64,000 nt of DNA from Thermococcus sp. MV5 (GTDB lineage: Archaea; Methanobacteriota_B; Thermococci; Thermococcales; Thermococcaceae), in assembly GCF_012027425.1 (NCBI RefSeq), contig NZ_SNUE01000001.1:62001-126000 (forward strand), written 5' to 3'. Position numbers and translations under genes: made by a program. Below are positions 55,091-63,338 of this stretch, piece by piece. The notes beneath the pieces are model-generated. The model was not told the origin of the DNA, did not search any database, and worked only from the letters and a program-made list of their open reading frames with translations. The first letter of the stretch is position 1; each line of letters begins with the position of its first letter.

Positions 55091-55775
55091 TTTCAAGCAC
55101 CTCTACAACCTGCGGAAGTTCTAGGAGGTCATGGATCTTAAAGTCTGCATAATCCTCATATTCAAGCTCCCTATGAGCATATTTCCCATAGCGGAACCAT
55201 ATTGTATACATGCCCACTCTTTTGGCACCAAAGATGTCAGAGTAAAGCCTATCTCCCACCATGACGGCCTCGTCAGCATTTACACGAAAGATCTTCAAAG
55301 CTTTTTGATAGATCTTTGGATGAGGCTTTTTAACACCTTCAAAATCTGATACTACAACATTCTCAAAGAAATCATCCAAATCGAGTCTCAAAACCTTTTC
55401 CCATTGCTTTATTGGATTACCATCCGTTATTATCCCTAGTCTATATCCCATCTCTCTGAGTTTTATAAGGGCCTTTCTGGCATTTTTAACTTCCCTAAGA
55501 TGGGCAAATTTTGTATTATGGTAGGCTATCACCCCTGCGGCTACCCATTTGGGATTATGCCTTAGATCGAATCTTCGTAGAAGGTAATCAAAATGATGAG
55601 GAAAGTTGCTTCCATATTCACTTATAAGTTCCATTAGTTCATTATAAGCAGTTTCAAAGTCAATAGGAAAACCGTGTTGAATCATGTTGTCTATTGCATT
55701 CTTCCTAGCAAGTTCAGCCAAGCGTGATGTATCCACAAGAGTATCATCCAGATCAAAAAATATGACCTTTACCAT
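55056..55775 (-). CDS. HAD superfamily hydrolase (subfamily IA-like)
   Basis: 239 residues from the Met of [20 protein letters not shown] motif [11 protein letters not shown], motif [12 protein letters not shown], motif III Lys in [17 protein letters not shown], motif [21 protein letters not shown] helical cap between motifs I and II suggests a small phosphorylated metabolite. Located between the DUF3783 gene and the ASCH gene in one operon. Confidence 0.9.
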   Translation of the reverse strand: MVKVIFFDLDDTLVDTSRLAELARKNAIDNMIQHGFPIDFETAYNELMELISEYGSNFPHHFDYLLRRFDLRHNPKWVAAGVIAYHNTKFAHLREVKNARKALIKLREMGYRLGIITDGNPIKQWEKVLRLDLDDFFENVVVSDFEGVKKPHPKIYQKALKIFRVNADEAVMVGDRLYSDIFGAKRVGMYTIWFRYGKYAHRELEYEDYADFKIHDLLELPQVVEVLENGSNKEVHAGG

Positions 55776-55810
55776 ACCCATCCCCATTCAATAAAAGGGC
55801 GAGAATTATT

Positions 55811-56206
55811 TTAACTTTTTCCAATGTCCAAGTAGAAGGTTTTCATTTTCTTTTGCTCTTCCTTTAACCTTCTAAAGTATTCATCTTCTCGGATGAGTTC
55901 TTTGAGAAGATCTTCTAACATCCAAGATAGAGACGTCGGAGTTGTGGTAGCAAAGATTACCTCCTTAATGCCTAACGACCGGACTTTTCCTATAATCTCC
56001 TTTACACCCTCATTTGAAATATCATGCATTATAATGAACTTCCTCCAATGCCAGTTTCCACTACCTTCAAAAGAGGAGGCCTTCTCAACTACTTCTTCCA
56101 TTATCCAATCTCTGCAATATTCAGGAACTTCATAAACCTCAAATCCATCTAATATCTCCTTAATTCTAGAGACTTCTTCCTTTTCAAATCCTATCACGAG
56201 TATCAT
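55811..56206 (-). CDS. DUF3783-type protein
   Basis: 131 residues from ATG 56206 (GGTGG upstream). Begins MILVIGFEKEEVSRIKEILD and ends with VIFATTTPTSLSWMLEDLLK and a helical tail EEYFRRLKEEQKKM. It fits the DUF3783 pattern, a family of unknown function near HAD proteins. Sits 8 bases downstream of the sirtuin gene. Confidence 0.72.
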   Translation of the reverse strand: MILVIGFEKEEVSRIKEILDGFEVYEVPEYCRDWIMEEVVEKASSFEGSGNWHWRKFIIMHDISNEGVKEIIGKVRSLGIKEVIFATTTPTSLSWMLEDLLKELIREDEYFRRLKEEQKKMKTFYLDIGKS

Positions 56207-56214
56207 ACAACCAC

Positions 56215-56982
56215 CTAACATTTTTTGTTCTTCAAGCAAATTTTCACCTTCTCTAAAAGAAGCTTCATAATCTCCCCCGCATTTCCCTTTAGGAACAAGT
56301 CCGCTATTGGAGTTATTCCACTTTCTTTAGGATTGATTTCTATTACGTATCCTCCACTATCTTTGACAATGTATGGAATATATGCAGCTGGAAAAACTTG
56401 TCCACTTGTTCCTATCACAAGACAAACATCGGCCCGTTCAGCGAGTTTAAACGCTTTTTGAAGAGTTCCTTGAGGTAGAGATTCTCCAAACCACACCACA
56501 TCAGGACGAATAAATGATCCACATTTTGGGCATTTTGGGATTCTCCCTTCCACCAAGAACTCATCGAGCTTCCTAGTTTCCAACAAATTTTCTTTATACT
56601 CACAGTTAGAACATTTAACGGAATAAATGTTTCCATGGAGCTCTACAACAGCCTTAGTCCCTGCCATCTTATGAAGATTGTCTATGTTCTGAGTTATAAC
56701 TGCCTTTAAGATCCCCATATTTTCAAGTTCTGTCAAGGCCAAGTGCGCTGGATTTGGTCTTGCATTTTTCATAAGTTGCATTCGCATTTTATAAAACTCC
56801 CATACCAACCCGGGATTTCGTTTGAAAGCCTCGGGAGTAGCTACATCTTCAATTTTATATTTTTCCCATAGACCTCCTTTGTCCCTGAAGGTAGGAACAC
56901 CACTTTCAGCACTTATTCCTGCTCCTGTAAAAGCTATCAAAAAGCGAGAGTGAGCAATGAGTTTTGCTGCTTCTTCTATCAT
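56215..56982 (-). CDS. cobB: Sir2 family NAD-dependent protein deacylase
   Basis: 255 residues. [14 protein letters not shown] (NAD site), [20 protein letters not shown] (catalytic His), zinc Cys pairs CSNCEYKE and [20 protein letters not shown]. Between them, EFYKMRMQL carries the Tyr-x-x-Arg pair (YKMR) typical of class III sirtuins that remove succinyl or malonyl groups. The likely targets in Thermococcales include Alba. First gene of the four-gene operon. Confidence 0.93.
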   Translation of the reverse strand: MIEEAAKLIAHSRFLIAFTGAGISAESGVPTFRDKGGLWEKYKIEDVATPEAFKRNPGLVWEFYKMRMQLMKNARPNPAHLALTELENMGILKAVITQNIDNLHKMAGTKAVVELHGNIYSVKCSNCEYKENLLETRKLDEFLVEGRIPKCPKCGSFIRPDVVWFGESLPQGTLQKAFKLAERADVCLVIGTSGQVFPAAYIPYIVKDSGGYVIEINPKESGITPIADLFLKGNAGEIMKLLLEKVKICLKNKKC

Positions 56983-57043
56983 ATGGCATCGCCTTTAATT
57001 CTCCCTTGAAATTTTTAAAGGTATTCCAACGGCAAGATTTAAA

Positions 57044-57057
57044 TTACATTGATGTAA
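57044..57057. promoter_or_regulatory. inverted repeat in the glyA promoter region
   Basis: TTACAT-TG-ATGTAA, perfect 6-base arms, about 34 bases before the glyA ATG, next to an AT-rich TATA-like ATTTAAAT. The core TACATTGATGTA is the reverse complement of the hef start repeat at 774-785. Confidence 0.35.
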
Positions 57058-57090
57058 ATATCACATGCAAAAAAGTACTGGGGTGATACT

Positions 57091-58368
57091 ATGAGCTACC
57101 AGATGTATAAAGATAAAGTATTGGAATTTATTGAGGGCCACGAAAACTGGAGAAGCTCCACAATAAATTTGATTGCAAGTGAGAATATAACTTCTCCAAG
57201 CGTTACAAGAGCCGTGGCAAGCGGTTTTATGCATAAGTATGCTGAAGGATGGCCAAAACAGAGATACTATCAGGGATGTAAGTATGTGGATGAAGTTGAG
57301 CTTATAGGTGTCGACCTCTTCTGTAAACTATTCCAAAGCGATTTTGCCGATTTGAGACCAATTTCTGGAACCAACGCTAACCAAGCCGCATTCTTTGGAC
57401 TTACCCAAGCTGGAGACAAAGCAATAGTTCTTCACACTTCTCATGGTGGACACATAAGTCACATGCCTTTTGGAGCTGCTGGCATGAGAGGATTAGAAGT
57501 ACATACATGGCCTTTTGATAATGAGGAATTTAACATTGATGTTGACAAAGCAGCCCAGATGATTAGAGATCTTGAGCCAAAGATAGTTGTGTTTGGTGGT
57601 TCACTCTTCCCATTCCCACACCCAGTTAAAGAGCTCGCTCCAGTCGCCAAAGAAGTTGGAGCTTATGTCATATACGACGCCGCCCACGTCTTGGGATTGA
57701 TCGGTGGAGGAAAGTTCCAAGATCCACTTAGAGAAGGGGCAGATGTTATAACTTCATCAACTCACAAAACATTCCCCGGACCACAAGGTGGTGTTATACT
57801 CTACAAGGATCTTGGTGAAGACACAGCCAAGCTCCAATGGGCAATCTTCCCTGGTGTTTTGAGCAACCACCACTTGCACCACATGGCTGGAAAAGTCGTT
57901 ACAGCTGCAGAGATGCTTGAATTTGGTAAAGCTTATGCAGAGCAGATTGTCAAGAACGCAAAGGCCCTGGCTGAAGCAATGGCAGAAGAAGGGTTCAAAG
58001 TCATTGGTGAGGACAAAGGCTATACCGAAAGCCACCAAGTCATTGTTGATGTTAGTGAGCTCCACGAAGCAGGTGGCGGATGGGCCGCTCCACTATTGGA
58101 AGAGGCCGGCATAATCCTCAACAAGAACCTCCTCCCATGGGATCCACTTGAAAAGGTCAACACTCCAAGCGGTCTAAGAATTGGTGTTCAAGAGATGACA
58201 AGAGTTGGAATGATGGAAGACGATATAAAGGAGATAGCAAGATTCATGAGAAGAGTCCTTCTTGATAAAGAGGATCCAAAGAAAGTCGAAAAAGACGTCT
58301 TCGAGTTCAGAAAACAATTCCAGAAGGTCTACTACTCCTTTGACTATGGTTTACCAATGAAAGAGTGA
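57091..58368 (+). CDS. glyA: serine hydroxymethyltransferase
   Basis: 425 residues. PLP enzyme motifs: NLIASENITSPSVTRAVASG, YAEGWPKQRYYQGCKYVDEV, ITSSTHKTFPGPQGGVILY with the PLP-binding Lys, LLPWDPLEKVNTPSGLRIG. It interconverts serine and glycine with the archaeal pterin C1 carrier. GGTGAT lies 5 bases ahead of the ATG. Monocistronic. Confidence 0.97.
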   Translation: MSYQMYKDKVLEFIEGHENWRSSTINLIASENITSPSVTRAVASGFMHKYAEGWPKQRYYQGCKYVDEVELIGVDLFCKLFQSDFADLRPISGTNANQAAFFGLTQAGDKAIVLHTSHGGHISHMPFGAAGMRGLEVHTWPFDNEEFNIDVDKAAQMIRDLEPKIVVFGGSLFPFPHPVKELAPVAKEVGAYVIYDAAHVLGLIGGGKFQDPLREGADVITSSTHKTFPGPQGGVILYKDLGEDTAKLQWAIFPGVLSNHHLHHMAGKVVTAAEMLEFGKAYAEQIVKNAKALAEAMAEEGFKVIGEDKGYTESHQVIVDVSELHEAGGGWAAPLLEEAGIILNKNLLPWDPLEKVNTPSGLRIGVQEMTRVGMMEDDIKEIARFMRRVLLDKEDPKKVEKDVFEFRKQFQKVYYSFDYGLPMKE

Positions 58369-58454
58369 TTTCCTTTCTTTTCATTTAGTTTTAATTTGGA
58401 GTTGAAGCCCAGAAATTTATGATGTGGTGACACTATCCCTCATAATGGAGGGTA

Positions 58455-59261
58455 ATGATGAAAAGGGCTATTTACATCGCACTTTTGTTACTTATAATTG
58501 CATCTGCTTATCTAATTATTTCGTCTGAAGATACACAGGGGAACAATCAAAAAATGCTCTCCTGTGAAATCCCTTCAGAACCTTTAAGCCATGCCTCTAA
58601 CCATTCCTTCTTCTGTTGTCCTGGAAAAGTGGGATACTGGATAAGTGCAGGTTACAAACCCCCGGGAAAGACAGTTGGATTTGAAGCTCAGAATGTGCCT
58701 CCAAATTATAATGAAACAGTGATTTTTGTTGTTTATAAAAAAATTGGAAATAGTTGGAGAGTTCTATACACCAAAAATGACTGGCATGCTGAATTTACCC
58801 TTCCCCCTGATCAGAACGTTACTTATGCTCTTTCTGTGTATGTTTTTAATGAGGACTGTAGTCTGATTGACACCTTATACTCCAAAGTCTTTGTCCCAAT
58901 TCAAGATTTTCGTGCCGAAATGCATCTTAATAAGAAGATCTACAGCTCATGGGAAACCGCAAAACTAACAGTTAAAAACACAGGCAAAGTACCAATACTA
59001 CTAGGAAACCCATATGAGATCTATAGATTTGAAAATGGAAGTTGGAAAAAGGTTAAACTAGGAATGCCCTTTACCCTAGAGGGCCATGAACTTATGCCAG
59101 GAAAATCTTGGGCCCAAGAAATTAGGTTAGTGTATCTTGACGAGAATTGGAATCCCCATCCTTTATCTCCTGGAAAATATAAGATAGTAAAAAATGTGGA
59201 GGGAATAGGAGTAGAGGAAACACTAACACTCGAGGTAGAGTTTGAAATTGGGGAATACTGA
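58455..59261 (+). CDS. secreted protein with C-terminal Ig-like (BsuPI-like) domain
   Basis: 268 residues. N-terminal signal/anchor (AIYIALLLLIIASAYLIIS) precedes a Cys-containing region (SCEIPSEP; FFCCPGKVGYW) and a C-terminal beta domain (FRAEMHLNKKIYSSWETAKL; VKNTGKVPILL; ELMPGKSWAQEIRLVYLD) like intracellular-proteinase-inhibitor/Ig-type folds. Family unknown; exported. The stop TGA (59259-59261) lies in the terminus of mini element copy E. Confidence 0.68.
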   Translation: MMKRAIYIALLLLIIASAYLIISSEDTQGNNQKMLSCEIPSEPLSHASNHSFFCCPGKVGYWISAGYKPPGKTVGFEAQNVPPNYNETVIFVVYKKIGNSWRVLYTKNDWHAEFTLPPDQNVTYALSVYVFNEDCSLIDTLYSKVFVPIQDFRAEMHLNKKIYSSWETAKLTVKNTGKVPILLGNPYEIYRFENGSWKKVKLGMPFTLEGHELMPGKSWAQEIRLVYLDENWNPHPLSPGKYKIVKNVEGIGVEETLTLEVEFEIGEY

Positions 59262-59297
59262 CTTCCTCCCTGCCCTAAAAAGCGGGGCTTTCAGAAG
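59258..59297 (-). mobile_element. IS200/IS605 right-end-like mini element, copy E
   Basis: 40 bp on the minus strand following TTAT (GTTAT at 59298-59302): CTTCT, GAAAGCCCCGC-TTTTTAG-GGCAGGG, terminus AGGAAGTCAG. Best-preserved hairpin after copy A. It provides the stop codon of the upstream secreted-protein gene. Confidence 0.65.
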
Positions 59298-59368
59298 ATA
59301 ACGATACTTCCTCTGGTCTCCCTAAAACCCAAATGAATCTAGGGTAAGTTCGTTGATTTCTCCATAAA

Positions 59369-59377
59369 GTTTATAAG
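59369..59377 (+). promoter_or_regulatory. TATA box of the his operon
   Basis: GTTTATAAG, centred about 26 bases before 59399. Transcription would start at about 59397-59401, only a few bases before the ribosome site of the His-rich leader ORF. Confidence 0.55.
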
Positions 59378-59410
59378 GCTTAAGAATCCTTTCCCTCGTA
59401 GGTGGGCAAT

Positions 59411-59515
59411 ATGAAAGTTTGGAATGAAAACAGTACGAAAAATTTTGCAAATGTCCAAGATAGAGAAGATGTATTTTCAGTAGTTTGTATTGTGAGCTAC
59501 TGCCATCATCATTGA
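59411..59515 (+). CDS. candidate his leader peptide ending in His-His-His
   Basis: 34 codons: MKVWNENSTKNFANVQDRED, then VFSVVCIVSYCHHH and TGA (59513-59515). GGTGGG lies 4 bases ahead of the ATG and the predicted mRNA start is about 12 bases upstream, so it is the first ORF on the his transcript. Three CAT codons directly before the stop, ahead of hisZ, recall bacterial his leader peptides. The codons lie in a loop closed by GAGCT/GGCTC (59494-59498 with 59517-59521). No strong U-tract terminator follows. Function is inferred. Confidence 0.55.
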   Translation: MKVWNENSTKNFANVQDREDVFSVVCIVSYCHHH

Positions 59516-59595
59516 CGGCTCTTCTATAATTGGGACTAACTTAGGTCTACTGTTGAAGTTGAAATTCATTTTAAAATTCACAGGAGGGGATTTTC

Positions 59596-60486
59596 TTGAA
59601 AAAAGACTTATTTTCCGAATCAGTTAGGTTAGCGTATATTGTAAAAAACCTAAGAAGAACCTTTGAGCTTTGGGGATATAAGGAAATATTCCTACCTAGT
59701 GTGGAAGAATATTCCCCTAATTTAAGGAAGGGCACAAAGTTCGCATATAACAATAAATTCTATATGTTCAAACCGGATCCAACCTCACAAATCCTAGCAA
59801 ATTTAAAAGAGAAAAGAGAGCTAAAGCTTTACTACATCCTTGAGGTTCTCAATGGAACCACAAAGGGAGAATGGCAAGCTGGAATTGAGTTCATTGGCGG
59901 AAATGATTTGATGGTACAGGTTGAAGGAATATTAGTTGCAATAACAGCATTAGAAAGTCTCGGCATAAACGAGTTCTATATTGATGTGGGCAGTTTGGAA
60001 GTGTGGAAAAGAGCCCTGAAGGGAATAGAAGAGTATAAACCCCAGATAATTACTGCATTAAGTAGACGGAACTTTGAAGAAATAGAAGGTCTCCCCATAC
60101 CTTCAGCGAAAAAGGAAGAACTTTGGAAGCTTTTCAATTTTAGAGGGAAAAAATGTGAATATGAAAAATTAAACAAGATAATTGAAGCAGTTGATGATAA
60201 GAGGGTCTTTGTGGATTTTGGAACTATTAGAATTCTTCCATATTACAGTGACATTATCTTCGAAGTATACTCACCAAAATTTGGAAAACCTATTGGAGGC
60301 GGGGGAGAATACGAGATTAAAGGCATGAAAGCATTTGGATTCGCTTTTGACTTAAAAGCCATTCTAAAGCTTTACGAAGGAGACCTAGAAAAAACTAGGA
60401 AAATTATTAGTGGGAACCTTAAAGAGGCCTATAACAAAGCAAAACAGCTTGTAAGACTTGGAATACCAGTGGAGGTGAGAAAATGA
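59596..60486 (+). CDS. hisZ: HisZ, ATP phosphoribosyltransferase regulatory subunit
   Basis: 296 residues; TTG start with GGAGGGG 6 bases upstream. Class II HisRS-like fold without tRNA-binding domain: [73 protein letters not shown]. It regulates the short-form HisG encoded immediately downstream, with a 4-base overlap (ATGA). Shorter than bacterial HisZ (about 390), as usual in archaea. Confidence 0.85.
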   Translation: MKKDLFSESVRLAYIVKNLRRTFELWGYKEIFLPSVEEYSPNLRKGTKFAYNNKFYMFKPDPTSQILANLKEKRELKLYYILEVLNGTTKGEWQAGIEFIGGNDLMVQVEGILVAITALESLGINEFYIDVGSLEVWKRALKGIEEYKPQIITALSRRNFEEIEGLPIPSAKKEELWKLFNFRGKKCEYEKLNKIIEAVDDKRVFVDFGTIRILPYYSDIIFEVYSPKFGKPIGGGGEYEIKGMKAFGFAFDLKAILKLYEGDLEKTRKIISGNLKEAYNKAKQLVRLGIPVEVRK

Positions 60487-61100
60487 GGTTCGTTCTTCCA
60501 AAAGGTCGTCTTTTAACAGGCTCTGTGGAGATATTACAAAAAGCTGGTATAGAGGTAAGACTACCCCAAGGTCGCGAATTAATAACTAAAAATGGAGAAT
60601 ACAGCTTTTTACTTGCAAAATCCTTTGATGTCCCAGTTTATGTGGAGCATGGAATCGACATTGGCATAGCTGGAAGTGATATTGTAGAAGAGAGAAAAAG
60701 CGACGTGTTTGTTCCTCTTGAACTACCCTTTGGTAAATGTAGACTCAGCCTAGCTATCCCAAAGGAAAAAAATGTAAAAGTTGAGGAAATGGATGGATTT
60801 AGAATTGCTACCAAATACACTAACCTTACTAGAAAATTCTTTGATGAAAGAGGTATTGAAGTAGAGATAATAAAACTACATGGAAGCATTGAACTAGCTC
60901 CAAAAAGTGGAATAGCTGATGCCATAGTTGATATTGTTGAAACTGGAAATACCTTACTGGCGAATGGTCTAATTGAACTGGAAAAAATAATGGATATTTC
61001 AGCAGTTCTTATAGTAAATAGGATATCCCAAAAGACTAGATTTGAAGAGATTAATGACCTCATTTTAAAACTTAAAGGAGTTGTTGAAGATGGATTTTGA
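60483..61100 (+). CDS. hisG: ATP phosphoribosyltransferase catalytic subunit (short form)
   Basis: 205 residues, the HisGS length that needs His[78 protein letters not shown] (PRPP-binding). First step of histidine synthesis. Overlaps hisD start. Confidence 0.96.
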   Translation: MRFVLPKGRLLTGSVEILQKAGIEVRLPQGRELITKNGEYSFLLAKSFDVPVYVEHGIDIGIAGSDIVEERKSDVFVPLELPFGKCRLSLAIPKEKNVKVEEMDGFRIATKYTNLTRKFFDERGIEVEIIKLHGSIELAPKSGIADAIVDIVETGNTLLANGLIELEKIMDISAVLIVNRISQKTRFEEINDLILKLKGVVEDGF

Positions 61101-62223
61101 ATTAGAGAGTTATGTAGCCCAAATCTTAAGAGATATACAAAAAAGGGGTATTGAGGCCGTTAGAAAGTACTCAAAGAAGTTTGACAGCTACGATGGAGAA
61201 TTCTTGGTGAGAGAGAAGGAGTTTGAAGAAGCTGAGGGGCTGATTTCAAAGGAAGATAAGCAGGTAATCGCAAGGACTATCGAGCGCGTTAAGGAGTACC
61301 ACGAGAAGCAGCTTGAAAATGATAAGCTCTACATAAAGAACGCATCGCTTTACGGCATAATCTACAAGCCAATTAGGAGGATAGGAATCTACGTTCCGGG
61401 AGGAAAGCCTCTTCCCTCAACACTCATAATGGTTGGGGTTCCGGCAAAGATAGCCGGCGTTAGGGAGATCGTCGTTACTACGCCACCAAAGGATGGCAAA
61501 GTTAATCCCTATATCCTCTACGTTGCAAAACTCCTCGGCATTAAGGAGGTCTACAAGCTCGGTGGAATCCAAGCAATTGGGGCAATGGCTTATGGCATTG
61601 GAATGAAGAAAGTGGACAAAATCTTTGGCCCCGGGAACAAGTTCGTGAATGAAGCTAAGAGGCAGGTTTTTGGTGCTGTTGGGATTGACAGCTTAGCTGG
61701 TCCTTCGGAGATAGCAGTAATAGCTGATGAAAGTGCAAATAAAGATTATGTCTTGGCTGATCTGCTCTCCCAACTAGAGCACGGGAAAGACTCAAAGGCT
61801 TGGCTCCTCACGACTTCAAAAGAGTTAGCAGAATATTGCAACAAGGAAGGCGTTGAGGTTGTCCTGTGTGAAAGATTAGAGGAGTGTGCGGAAAAGGTCA
61901 ATGAGATTGCTCCAGAGCACTTGGAGATACTTACAAAAGAGCCTCTAAAGCTTGTGGACTTAATCGAAAATGCTGGGGCGATTTATTTGGGGGAATACAC
62001 CCCGGTGCCAGCAGCGGATTACTTCTTGGGAGTCAATCACGTCCTTCCAACTGGTGGAGCGGCCAAGTTCAGCTCGGTTTTAACGGTTATGGACTTTATG
62101 AAGAGGATAAGCTTGGCCTACGTGAGCAGGGGAGAGTTCTTGAGTGAAAGATATTTAGGAATTCGCTTAGCGGAGATCGAGGGGTTAGAACTCCACAAAA
62201 AAGCTCTGGAGGTAAGAAGATGA
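61090..62223 (+). CDS. hisD: histidinol dehydrogenase
   Basis: 377 residues from ATG 61090 (GGAG 9 bases upstream; TTG starts at 61081/61084 are in range). [79 protein letters not shown], and [16 protein letters not shown] (zinc and catalytic residues present). Shorter than bacterial HisD (about 430). From about 61250 the DNA becomes richer in GC and AGG/GCG codons than hisZ and hisG. Confidence 0.96.
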   Translation: MDFELESYVAQILRDIQKRGIEAVRKYSKKFDSYDGEFLVREKEFEEAEGLISKEDKQVIARTIERVKEYHEKQLENDKLYIKNASLYGIIYKPIRRIGIYVPGGKPLPSTLIMVGVPAKIAGVREIVVTTPPKDGKVNPYILYVAKLLGIKEVYKLGGIQAIGAMAYGIGMKKVDKIFGPGNKFVNEAKRQVFGAVGIDSLAGPSEIAVIADESANKDYVLADLLSQLEHGKDSKAWLLTTSKELAEYCNKEGVEVVLCERLEECAEKVNEIAPEHLEILTKEPLKLVDLIENAGAIYLGEYTPVPAADYFLGVNHVLPTGGAAKFSSVLTVMDFMKRISLAYVSRGEFLSERYLGIRLAEIEGLELHKKALEVRR

Positions 62224-62750
62224 GAAGAAAAACTAAAGAAGTTGATATAATTGTCGAAATTGGCGTTGAAGGGGAGGTAAATACTGGAGATAGGGTATTA
62301 GACCACCTCCTTACTGCTCTGTTATTTTACATGCAAGAGAAGGCTAATGTCAAAGCGAAATGGGATTTGAGGCATCACTTATGGGAAGACTTAGCTATTA
62401 CACTTGGAGAAGAGCTTAGGGAGAAAATTAAGGGCAAGAAAATAGCACGCTTTGGGAATGCGATAATGCCGATGGATGATGCATTAGTTCTGGTTGCTGT
62501 AGATATCTCGAGACCTTACCTAAACCTCGAGCTTGATTTCAAAGAGAGCGAAGAAGGATTTGAGCTCACTTTAGTTAGGGAGTTCCTCTGGGCTTTAGCG
62601 AGGACACTAAATGCTACGATTCACGTGAAGCAACTGAGCGGAGTTAATGCCCACCACATAGTCGAAGCGGCGTTTAAGGGACTCGGCGTCGCTTTAAGAA
62701 AGGCTTTGGAAGAGAGCGAGCGTTTGGAGAGCACGAAAGGGGTGTTATAA
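62220..62750 (+). CDS. hisB: imidazoleglycerol-phosphate dehydratase (archaeal short form)
   Basis: 176 residues (usual about 195). [71 protein letters not shown]-x-x-E and NAHH-x-x-E metal sites are intact, but the His that normally ends the DHML-x5-H motif is Tyr (LLFYM). Overlaps hisD by 4 bases and is followed directly by hisH. Confidence 0.93.
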   Translation: MRRKTKEVDIIVEIGVEGEVNTGDRVLDHLLTALLFYMQEKANVKAKWDLRHHLWEDLAITLGEELREKIKGKKIARFGNAIMPMDDALVLVAVDISRPYLNLELDFKESEEGFELTLVREFLWALARTLNATIHVKQLSGVNAHHIVEAAFKGLGVALRKALEESERLESTKGVL

Positions 62751-63337
62751 TGATAGCGATAGTCGATTTAGGGATTGGGAACTTGGCAAATGTTAGAAAA
62801 GCTTTGGGCGGAATAATCACGAGTGACCCCTATGAGATTGAGAGGGCTGATAAAATTGTGCTCCCAGGGGTAGGGAACTTTGGAGCAGTGATGAAAAGGC
62901 TTGAACCTCTAAAAGGGACGATCTTAGATGCGATCAATGAAGGAAAGCCATTCCTTGGGATATGCTTAGGGATGCAGCTTTTGTTTGAGTGGAGCGAAGA
63001 AAGCGAAGGGAAGGGCTTAGAAGTCTTTAAGGGCAATGTGGTGAAGTTTAGGGGTGTCAGAGTTCCTCACATAGGCTGGAATCAAGTTTTTCCTGCTAAA
63101 GAGTGCCCACTCTTTGATGGAATCAAAAGCGGGAGCTACTTCTACTTCGTGCACTCCTACTACGTAAACCCCCAGGACAAAGAAGTGATTGCAGCTATAA
63201 CGGACTATGAGTCAAAGGGGGAGAAAGTAGTATTTCCTTCAGCAGTTTGCAAAGATAATGTATTTGGAGTTCAGTTTCACCCAGAAAAGTCGAGCAAAAA
63301 TGGATTGAGGCTTTTAGAAAACTTCAGGAGGCTGTGA
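62750..63337 (+). CDS. hisH: imidazole glycerol phosphate synthase glutaminase subunit
   Basis: 195 residues, class I amidotransferase: oxyanion LPGVGNFGAV, nucleophile Cys in FLGICLGMQLLFE, VPHIGWNQV, and the His-x-Glu pair in GVQFHPEKSS. It makes ammonia for HisF (outside the window). Start overlaps the hisB stop by one base. Confidence 0.97.
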   Translation: MIAIVDLGIGNLANVRKALGGIITSDPYEIERADKIVLPGVGNFGAVMKRLEPLKGTILDAINEGKPFLGICLGMQLLFEWSEESEGKGLEVFKGNVVKFRGVRVPHIGWNQVFPAKECPLFDGIKSGSYFYFVHSYYVNPQDKEVIAAITDYESKGEKVVFPSAVCKDNVFGVQFHPEKSSKNGLRLLENFRRL

Positions 63338-63338
63338 G

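Noticed and set aside
59516-59595. Intrinsic terminator between the His leader and hisZ
   Set aside because: The region has weak pairings (CTGT/ACAG; ATTTTAAAAT) but no GC stem followed by a T-run, so a classic attenuator terminator is not supported.
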